Shown: positions 56,597 to 64,000 of the stretch, piece after piece
Layout of the letters: every line of letters begins with the position of its first letter
Position numbering within the stretch: the stretch's first letter is position 1
Assembly: GCF_000005505.3 (NCBI RefSeq)
Contig: NC_016133.3
Span: forward strand, 13,826,001-13,890,000
Direction of reading: 5' to 3'
DNA length: 64,000 nucleotides
DNA from: Brachypodium distachyon
Lineage: Eukaryota; Streptophyta; Magnoliopsida; Poales; Poaceae
Translations under genes and position numbers: made by a program
Notes under the pieces: model-generated
Databases searched by the model: none
What the model was told of the DNA's origin: nothing
The model's input: the letters and a program-made list of their open reading frames with translations, nothing else

Positions 56597-59554
56597 ATGG
56601 AGACTGCTCTTGTGGGCGTTGCCACGGGGGTGATAAAGCCGGTCCTGTCCAAGCTCACAGACATGCTGGAGAAAGAGTGTGCCAGGCTCAAAAGTGTGAA
56701 CCGTAACACCCAATTCTTAAGAGGTGAGATGCGCAGCATGAGTGCCACCCTCCAAATAATCGCAGATTCAGAGGAGCTTGACCGCGAAGTGATAATCTGG
56801 AGGGATGATGTCCGTGAGCTGTCCTTTGATATGGAGGATTGCATCGATGACATCATGGCTCGTGTTGACCAAACGCGTGAGAGCTCTACGGGCCTGGACA
56901 AGTTCTTTGAAAAGATGAATACGTGGACGAAGCTAAAGGGTCAGCATAAGATGGCAAACATGCTTGAAGAGCTCAAGGCCCGTGCAATTGAGGCAAGCGA
57001 GAAGCACAAGAGGTACAATTTTGCCCCGCCAACACATCATTCTGGCCAGTCGGCCATTGACCCCAGGCTGCAAGCGCTTTTCGTGGAGGTTGATAAACTT
57101 GTCGGCATGGATGGTCCCAAGGAGCATATCGTTAGGCAGTTAACAAGAGAGAGGGTGGTGGGTTCTTCTGGACAGCTTCAAGTGGTGTCAATTGTTGGTG
57201 CTGGAGGGCTTGGTAAGACTACTCTTGCAAACCAAGTCTATCATACCATTAAAAGCCAATTTCCACATGCAGCTTTTGTGTCAATATCTTGTAACCCTGA
57301 TATAAAAAAGATTTTGAGAGACATTGCCAAAGGAGTGGGGATCAGTGAAAAAACACCGGACGATGATGTGGAGAATCTCATTCATAGACTCAGGGAGCAC
57401 CTTCAAGATAAAAGGTACGAAAGCTTTAATAATGTATATGTGTGTCAGGGTCACCTTTTTGCACCTCTACTTTCAGCATTGAATACATCTTTGTAATCAT
57501 GTGGCAGGTACTTTATTGTAATTGATGATTTATGGGACACGGAAGCATGGAAAATTATTAGGCTTGGATTGGTAAATAATGATCATGGGAGCAAAATTAT
57601 CACTACAACACGTAACATTGCAGTTGCATCGTGTTGTTGTTCACAACAGGGTCATATTTATGAAATGAAACCCCTTAGTTTTGATGACTCCAAAAGGTTG
57701 TTTTTCACAAGAGCATTTGGTTCTGACGATTTATGCTATCCCCATCTGGCAGAAGTATCGAAACAGATATTGGAAAAATGTGCTGGTCTACCATTGGCTA
57801 TTATTACCTTGTCTAGTTTGTTGGCTGATGAGCATGCAGAAGATAAATGGAACAGGGTGCTAGCTATTATTGGTTCTGCACTTGCAAAGGATCCTGGTGC
57901 TGATAAGATGACAAAGATATTATCTCTGAGCTACTTTGATCTTCCTCACCATCTGAGAACTTGTTTCTTGTACTTAAGTTTATACCCTGAAGATTATCAA
58001 ATCAACAAGCAATCTCTGATAAATAAATGGATCGCCGAAGGATTCATTCATGAAATACAAGGTTGGAGCAAACATGAATTAGGGGAAACTTATTTTAATG
58101 ATCTCATAAACAGAAGCTTGATCCAGCCGATTAATGTAAAGTATGGCCAAACGAAGGCATGTCGAGTTCACGACATCATTCTTGATTTCATCAAATGCAA
58201 GGCTGCTCAAGAGAATTTCGTGACTTCATTTGATGATGTAGAGCATAGGGACACTTCAGGTCACAGGCTGGTTCGCAGGCTTTCTGTTAATAGTCTCAAG
58301 AATGGAAAGGTTGCATTATTGATAAGCCCGATTCTCTCTCATGTCCGCTCACTTGCTGTTTTTGGGGATCTCGTGCAATATTCTTTGCGGTCTTTCCCAG
58401 CTCTCCGTATGTTGGACTTGGCAGAATGTAGTGAGTTAGAAAACCGCCATCTTACAAATATTGGTAAGCTGTTTCTTCTGAAGTACTTGCGTATAGGACA
58501 GTGTCAAATAACTGAGCTCCCAAAAGAAATAGGAGAACTGAGGTATTTAGAAACACTCGACATAAGTGGTACACGGATTTACAAACTTCCATCAACTTTT
58601 ACAAATCTTAAACGGTTGGTCCGTCTGTATGCTCCTCGGTATTCTAGTTTTCCATATGGAGTAATTGGACAGATGCAGAACCTAGAAGAGCTAGAGGACT
58701 TGGGTGTGAACAAACCAATGGTATCTGGTGTCTTCTCTGAACTAGAGAAGTCTCTGCAAGAATTTGGTCAGCTAACCAAGTTGAGAACATTGGGAGTACA
58801 TTTCCACTTCTATAGTTTACATCTACCCAAGTCGGGCACCCAAGGAGTTGAGGGCCTTGAAAGATATGTGGGAGCTCTGATAGCTTCATGCAAAGTTCAT
58901 CATCTATATTTCAACTATGAATATGATGGTCTTTGGTACCCTCACCCATTGTCACTGGAACCATGGTGCTCCACTACTCCTTGTAGCCTCAGGAAGCTCC
59001 ACATTACACACTGTTTCCTTGACAAGGTTCCAAAATGGATGAGTGAGCTTGGAAATCTGAGGGAATTAAACCTCTGTATCCTCATTATGAAGCCAAAAGA
59101 TGTTGCGGTCCTTGGAGCGATGCCCACCTTGGTTTTTCTCGAGCTAGAGACTTTCTATGGCGCTAGCAGAAGGATCTTCTTCATCCATGGTGGTTTCAGA
59201 AGTTTGAAATACTTGAAGCTGATAATATCTCGTTGTGGGACGGCAGTTGAGTTTGGAGCACGATCGATGCCAAAGCTCGAGCACCTCAAGCTTTACTTAA
59301 AGGTGCATAAGAGGGAGTGCGTGAATGGTGCTTTTGATTTTGGCATCCAGCACCTCTCAGCCCTCACCAAGATTGACATCAGCATTTTTGGCAGGCACAA
59401 TTTTCATGTAAAAAAACGTATTGAAACTGCCATCATGACACTTAACCGACGACCCACTCTCTCATTTGAGCATACATACAGAGGACGTTCACAGTGTGAA
59501 CATTTTGAAGAGTTTGTGAACTCTGTAAGTTTCCTGATGATAAAAAATACTTGA
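56597..59554 (+). CDS. CC-NB-LRR disease-resistance-type protein (NLR)
   Basis: Intracellular immune receptors of this class detect pathogen effectors. Exons 56597-57414 and 57508-59554 encode 954 residues; the 93 bp intron (AAAAG/GTACGA to GGCAG/GTACTT) lies just before kinase 2. The Rx-type coiled coil spans about residues 1-130 with the EDVID-like motif SFDMEDCIDDIM. NB-ARC motifs: P-loop VGAGGLGKTTLANQVY (about 200), kinase 2 YFIVIDDLWDTEAW, RNBS-B GSKIITTTRN, GLPL CAGLPLAIITLSSLL, RNBS-D LRTCFLYLSLYPEDY, and the MHD position as CRVHDIILDFI (VHD). LRRs begin near LRMLDLAECSELENRHLTN, for example LRYLETLDISGTRIYKLPST. All nucleotide-binding residues look intact. The last codons contain AACTCT/GTAAGT (59521-59529), a strong donor, so a spliced form with further 3' exons is possible. 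The specificity is unknown. Confidence 0.92.
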
Positions 59555-59992
59555 GTTGATCCTCTCGGTTTAAGTTCTCCCATACTGTAAATTCTTGGTT
59601 GGCTAGCTGTTTATAACAAACAAACAAATTAATGATATAACTCCTTACTAGTTACTCTGTTTAAATTGGTTGAAGCAGTACGGTGCAATCTATGGAGTAC
59701 CGACCGAGATGATTCGAAGCTTCCATGCTGAACAGGACAAAGTCTGAGGGGGATAGTAAGGTACTTCTCCTTTTAACTTGCAATGCAGTGTGGCTATGTG
59801 GGATTGCAGTGTGTCAGTCATCCAAGCTAATCTCCATTCCTCTTTGGTATATCAAACAGGACAAGGTCGATGAAGCGGCCGGGTGGATAGCTAGCAGCAG
59901 CAACAACAATTAGAACACCGATTATGCTTCTGTGCTGCCTGGGCGTGTTCAGAAACTGGAGGGAGTTGCTGCATGCCTACGAGACAAACTGT

Positions 59993-60090
59993 TACTCCCT
60001 CTGATCCATAAAAAGTGTCGTCCATTTTGTACTAAGTTAGTACAAATTTTGTACTAAGTGGACGACACTTTTTATTGATCTCAGGGAGTA
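59993..60090. mobile_element. Stowaway-type MITE, near-perfect hairpin
   Basis: TACTCCCTCTGATCCATAAA then AAGTGTCGTCC; the right arm GGACGACACTTTTTATTGAT then CTCAGGGAGTA. The centre GTACTAAGTTAGTACAAATT is also symmetric. 98 bp, TA ends. Confidence 0.88.
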
Positions 60091-60669
60091 TTAGTCTACG
60101 TTAAAGTTGCTTTTGGTTTTATATGCTGCTCTCTACTCTGGTTGCTGTTAAAATTTGCTTAATTTCCCTGTAACTATGATCAACTAGCGTTATGCTGTAC
60201 CGGACCTAGCCTTTGTGCTTGCAAACTCCTTGAGTTTGAGTTCAAGCAGTCGTCCTTGCAGCAGCTAGTTGCAAGCGAGTCTGCGGTTGTCATCTGCTTC
60301 TGTGTTGTTAGGGATGGGAACGGGCCAGGCGTACCCATTGGGTCACTGGGCTGACCCCGAAAAATCAGGGCGATTGGGTCGTGTGGGTCGGTGCCAGATA
60401 GAAATTGGAGCAGCGGAGGTAGTAATCAAATATACTTTTCCGTCCCATGCTTCAAAATTCTTACGGTTTTGCTATTTCTTAGGCGACTGAGAAATAACTA
60501 TTTCTCAATCGATAATAACAATCTTTTGATTCAATCATTGAGATTCGTGTAAGATTATTGTAGGCCTGATGGATAAGAAAATCTTAATTGGATGGCTACA
60601 ATTGTTGACTGAGAAATAACTATTTCTTAGGCGACTGAGAAATAGACACTCCTCTTAAGCTTTATATTT

Positions 60670-60822
60670 TACTTCCCGTCCCATATTAAGTGTCGAAATA
60701 TTACGTGTATCTAGATGTTTTTTAGACTGAAATATCATTCATTAAGTTTGGGACTTGAGTGTCTCCTTGTTACAAATGTAGTACTACTCCCGACAGGGCA
60801 CCATAATTAGACGGAGGGAGTA
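60670..60822. mobile_element. MITE-like element with inserted or diverged centre
   Basis: Left end TACTTCCCGTCCCATATTAA and right end ATAATTAGACGGAGGGAGTA form imperfect inverted ends; the right half is more diverged. Confidence 0.6.
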
Positions 60823-60972
60823 ACGAAGACTAATGATAAACGAGTGAATCTCAAAATGTTCTTGCCAGAGTGCCATGTCGTCTCATCGACAAGTGCTCTG
60901 TCTAGACTGAAGCTTAGATCAAACTTTGCTCTGTTTCCTTGATCTGTTTTTGTCATTTAAAAATAAAATTCA

Positions 60973-61431
60973 GGTCAGAACAAGGGAGCCGGCGAGTCCG
61001 GAGTCCTTGATTGAGTTCCATGGGGATCGCCAGCATCAGCTGGTTCCGCTGTGGCTTGATTGCTTTGGTACGGCTGAGGAAGCTGCGAGGGGCTATAACA
61101 AGGAGGCCATCAAGCTGCACAGCGTGGCAGCACAAACCAACTTAAGCAACCTGTGGCCACCGCTGCTAATGACAGTGACGCCCTCCGTAAGCTAGGATTA
61201 CACCAGTGATGACCCGCTGCTGGCACTCCTCAACGACTTCCCAGAACAGCCAGCACTCGCGATCTCCTGGAACAGCCAGTGGTTCTCAACGACTTCCTGG
61301 AACAGCCAGAGTTCAACCTTCTTTCGGACAACATCATCCCAGTGGTGCAGCTTGACGATCTCGGGATCAAGTTACCGCCGGCAGGGTGGCAGCTGGTTGA
61401 AGACTTCCTGAGCGACATGGACTTTACCTGA
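60973..61431 (+). pseudogene. AP2/ERF-derived fragment, copy 3
   Basis: Corresponds to the 3' half of copy 2 from VRTREPASPESLIEFHGDRQ and FGTAEEAARGYNKEAIKLHS to the family end. The 5' half with the AP2 core is absent. A 1 bp loss (AACTTAAG versus AACTTCAAG near 61140), a further loss at about 61180 and another at about 61259 destroy the frame. The final codons WQLVEDFLSDMDFT are intact, with CAG where copy 2 has the stop TAG. Not expected to be functional. Confidence 0.8.
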
Positions 61432-61620
61432 CGTGGTGGCTTAACAATTGCAGATGTGGAAATGCTCTTGTCTTTGTTGGGGTTGGCTTGCTGCTTATGA
61501 ATGTTAACAGGTGTGGCCTAACAAACAGGTGCCTGAAATTTTCTTATACTTCAGTCACTAATTTGGTCCTTTGGATGGCTGCTACCCTTTTTGACTTTTT
61601 GTGGGTAGAATGAAATATAT

Positions 61621-61737
61621 TACTCCCTCCGATCCATATTAGTTGTCGAAATATTACATGTATCTAGACGCTTTTTAGACATAGATACATTCATATTTGG
61701 GCAAATTTGAGACAATTAATATGGATAGGAGGGAGTA
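61621..61737. mobile_element. Stowaway-type MITE inserted in duplication copy B
   Basis: TACTCCCTCCGATCCATATT to ATATGGATAGGAGGGAGTA, with TA ends. Copy A reads straight through at 53688-53695 (GTGTTAACATATTTTT) where copy B has this element. Confidence 0.9.
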
Positions 61738-62410
61738 GCATATTTCTCGTAAATAGTCCTTCCACATTATTTACGGAAAACAGAATGGTCAATCATGTAT
61801 AGAACAGAGTAAAATTTGCAATTAGATTGCTTGCCACATTGCCATAACGTTAATATGAAATTGTGGAGTAGGCAATAAACTTGGATGAACTTAGAGCATA
61901 GTTTGATGGAAGCTTAGGAAATGTTAGTTGCATAGCTAGAGAACCACTTCTTGGTGGAGGAGAACCAAGCATAGCTTGGGTTAAGAGGGTAGTGTAATCT
62001 CATGTTCGGTTGGTGGAAAATCACAAGAGGTCGGTTTATACTTTACACATCACATGAGAGACCATAAGTTAGTATTGACAGCTGAGATCGTTTTTAGAAA
62101 TCATTTCCCTCTCAATGTCCATACATCCCCATGTTATATTTGTATAGAGGGAGTTGTACTCTCAACTTCCAAGCCCAGTCTCTTCTGATGACAAATATGC
62201 TCTCTGGACCAGTTAAATACTTACACTTGTACAATTGACCGGTTAAACTGAATTTGTGTTTTGTCAGTGACGCCAACAACCATTAGATGCACTGCATTTG
62301 GGCCTGTGAGTTCATATTTGTATGCTGGAAGTTGCTACATTATTTCCTATAGGACAGAAAAGTACCTCAAATGGCATTTTTTAGCCATGACCCAGTTGCC
62401 TCACTACTTC

Positions 62411-63370
62411 ATACACTGACACTCATAACTGAAACAAAATCTGCCTGCAAACAGTTACAGCAAGGGAAGAACAACCCAGCCGCGTTAGCATCCCAAAATG
62501 CAGCAACCAAAATAGAGAAGAAATGATGAATATGAAAATGACAGCAACTCTAAACACTACAGTAACAACCAAAGCGGGCAGAGAACCAAGCATAGCTTGG
62601 GTGGTCAACCAGCGAGGTATGCTGGCTTACAGTTTAACTTAAAAAAAGCGGGGGCACCTTGACAGCAAAAGATCTCAACAACATGGAAGACAACATCAAG
62701 CCAACTAACTATAGAGGAAGAAGACTGAACAGGAACTCTAGCAACATCAACAGAGCATTGATTCCAGTTGTCCTCGAAAAGAATTAGCCGGTCTGTCCTT
62801 CATCACAGCCCCCTAGTCAGCCATCTTGAGTAGTAACCAGCGGTGTGCATTTGTCATTGTACAACACTTTCTTGTTCTTCTTTGTCCTCTTCTTCTTTCT
62901 CTTCTTTACCATTGGCATCTTCCTCCCCTCTCCTTCCTTTTCGTCCATGTTGCCCTGTTCGAAATACCACACAGAAATTCTCAGACACCATAAGAAAAAT
63001 AAAACAAGCTCAAACAATAATGGCGAGCTCAGTGTTATTTAACTAGCTAAATGACCGGTCAAGAATTTCTGCGGTGTAAAACGAAATACAATATGAGTCG
63101 CAAACCAAGAGGATGAACTGAAGTAACCAGTGCCAGCAATTCTGCAGGGGCCAGGGAGCTTACACTTTTTGTATAACCAAACGACCACACTCGCCAGTGG
63201 TTTCCTCGCATGTGCCAGTGGCTTGATCCTGCACCTCCTCCTCCATCCTCCACCTCATGGTCCGTCTCGAACTGTTTGAATTTCTTTTAAGTAATTATTA
63301 CACGGCCGGACAAGAATTTGTGGGATGGAAGAAAGAAATACAGCAGTAGGGGCAAACTAGAAGGATGAAC
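62411..63370 (-). other. 3' region of the right-hand NLR
   Basis: On the minus strand this lies downstream of the NLR2 exon. It contains a repeated block (63060-63175 related to 63310-63425). A Lys-rich frame at 62817-62951 (MDEKEGEGRKMPMVKKRKKK onward, ending TTQDG) follows GAACAGGGCAAC and might be a terminal exon. Nothing else is recognisable. Confidence 0.4.
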
Positions 63371-63425
63371 TTAAGTAACCAATGCTTGCGATTCTGGCAG
63401 AGAACTTACAATTTTTATGTAATGT
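63060..63425 (-). repeat. Two related blocks after the NLR2 stop (63425-63310 and 63175-63060)
   Basis: On the minus strand both begin with a splice-donor-like GTAAGT/GTAAGC, then share GGTTACTTMAGTTCATCC, GTTTGC, TGTATTTC and AAATTCTTGWCCGG. A local duplication has copied the exon end together with its donor. Confidence 0.6.
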
Positions 63426-64000
63426 TCACAGTCCACATTTCCGAATGCTACATTTCCATCTGGTATAAGGAGCGGGGAACTGTTGGGAAGTGTCTTGATG
63501 GCAGTTTCGATAAGGCTTCCCATATATTTGCCAAAGCAATTTTCCAAACCTGCCATCGGATTGTCGCTATTGCCAAAGTTGCAAAAAATGCAGACATCAA
63601 CCTTGAGGAGGGCAGAGAGGTGATGGATACCAAAACTTGAAGAACCATTCAGGCACTCCATCTCATGCACACGGAACTCAAGATGGAGGTGCTCGAGCCT
63701 TGGCATTGATCCTTCTTCAAAATCCAGCGAGGTCCCACAGTAAAGGAGTTCCAGGTAGAAATATTTCGAACGACTGAAACCACAAATGAGAATCCTTCCA
63801 TCGGTGCCATAGAAAGTCTTTAGTTTCAGGAAAAGCAAAGTCAGTATTGCTCCAAGGATCCTAACATCTTCCGGTGCCACAGTGACAATATAGAGTTCTA
63901 ATTCCCTAAGATTTTGGAGCGATCTCATCCAATCTGGAACCTTGTCAATATAACAGTATGTGATGTGTAGCTCCTGGAGGCTACAAGGAGTAGTCAGGCG
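63371..64000 (-). CDS. 3' part of a second NLR (LRR region), entering from the right edge
   Basis: The minus-strand frame is open from the window edge to a stop at 63371-63373. It encodes LRR sequence homologous to the end of the complete NLR: CSLQELHITYCYIDKVPDWM, LQNLRELELYIVTVAPEDVR, LKLKTFYGTDGRI, SMPRLEHLHLEFRVHEMECL and FGIHHLSALLKVDVCIF compare with HITHCFLDKVPKWM, LETFYGASRRI, SMPKLEHLKLYLKVHKRECV and FGIQHLSALTKIDISIF. The coiled-coil and NB-ARC parts lie beyond 64000. The sequence AAAATT/GTAAGT (about 63415-63405) is a donor at the place where the first NLR also has one, so the true end may be in a downstream exon. The two NLRs are in opposite orientation. Confidence 0.82.
   Translation of the reverse strand, partial: RLTTPCSLQELHITYCYIDKVPDWMRSLQNLRELELYIVTVAPEDVRILGAILTLLFLKLKTFYGTDGRILICGFSRSKYFYLELLYCGTSLDFEEGSMPRLEHLHLEFRVHEMECLNGSSSFGIHHLSALLKVDVCIFCNFGNSDNPMAGLENCFGKYMGSLIETAIKTLPNSSPLLIPDGNVAFGNVDCEHYIKIVSSLPESQALVT

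Larger units (their letters stand above)
59555..60968. other. Spacer between the NLR and ERF fragment
   Basis: Holds the NLR 3' flank, with possible extra exons after GAAGCAG at 59677, and two MITEs (59993-60090, 60670-60822). At 60480-60650 the phrase GACTGAGAAATAACTATTTCT recurs (with CTTAGGC beside each copy), giving an inverted/direct repeat cluster. Confidence 0.5.
60969..62410 (+). repeat. Segmental duplication, copy B
   Basis: Matches 53010-54662. It contains a MITE (61621-61737) at a site that is empty in copy A. Confidence 0.85.

Noticed and set aside
62423..62608. Possible LINE fragment on the minus strand by analogy with 51005-51400
   Set aside because: The translated sequence lacks the W-x-x-W-N-E-R-N motif or any other reverse-transcriptase landmark.
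1..64000. CRISPR arrays, bacterial operons, rRNA or tRNA genes
   Set aside because: The sequence is plant nuclear DNA with spliced genes. I saw no regularly spaced repeat array, rRNA core or tRNA cloverleaf, though a tRNA scan was not possible by eye.

Overview
This is nuclear DNA of a grass, most likely a Triticeae species (wheat, barley or Aegilops type). The evidence is inferred from sequence: plant-specific genes with GT-AG introns and GC-rich first exons, many Stowaway-type MITEs beginning TACTCCCTCCG, a nested LTR retrotransposon, and long gene-poor AT-rich spacers. Nothing was computed; exon borders were read by eye from splice sites, frame and family similarity.

Layout, left half. 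346-3262 (-) holds the first 11 coding exons of the vacuolar-sorting gene VPS18, which runs off the left edge. 4264-11607 (-) is a family 1 glycosyltransferase (UGT91-like) split by a 5.4 kb LTR element (4858-10269) flanked by a 5 bp target duplication; without the element both exons stay open. 12331-14228 (-) is LSM7 in five exons. Head to head with it, 15539-21457 (+) is an MRE11-like gene of about 20 exons, whose start codon is split by its first intron and which has two exchanged metal-ligand residues. A 900 bp Mutator-like element fills most of the LSM7/MRE11 intergenic space. 22144-24132 (-) is L-lactate dehydrogenase.

Middle. 27161-30598 (+) encodes a large plant protein of the At4g14310 (KIN14B-interacting, WD40-like) type. 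It converges with 32360-34617 (-), a membrane-anchored coiled-coil protein with three 33-residue repeats. From about 34.6 to 46.7 kb I see no convincing conserved gene, but there is a second Mutator-like element with GC-rich cargo (41419-42280).

Right half. 46742-48368 (+) is a TGA-class bZIP factor with a DOG1 domain. Three related, damaged AP2/ERF-derived copies follow (48891-49827, 52441-53486 and a fragment at 60973-61431). They carry repeats of the C-terminal half of the AP2 domain and short F-x-E-Q-P repeats. The last two lie in a segmental duplication (about 53010-54662 and 60969-62410) that brackets a complete CC-NB-LRR gene (56597-59554, +). The 3' end of a related NLR on the minus strand enters at the right edge.

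The most notable items are the MRE11 paralogue with reciprocal D-to-N and N-to-D changes at two catalytic metal ligands, the ERF copies built from half-AP2 modules, and the two Pack-MULE-like elements.
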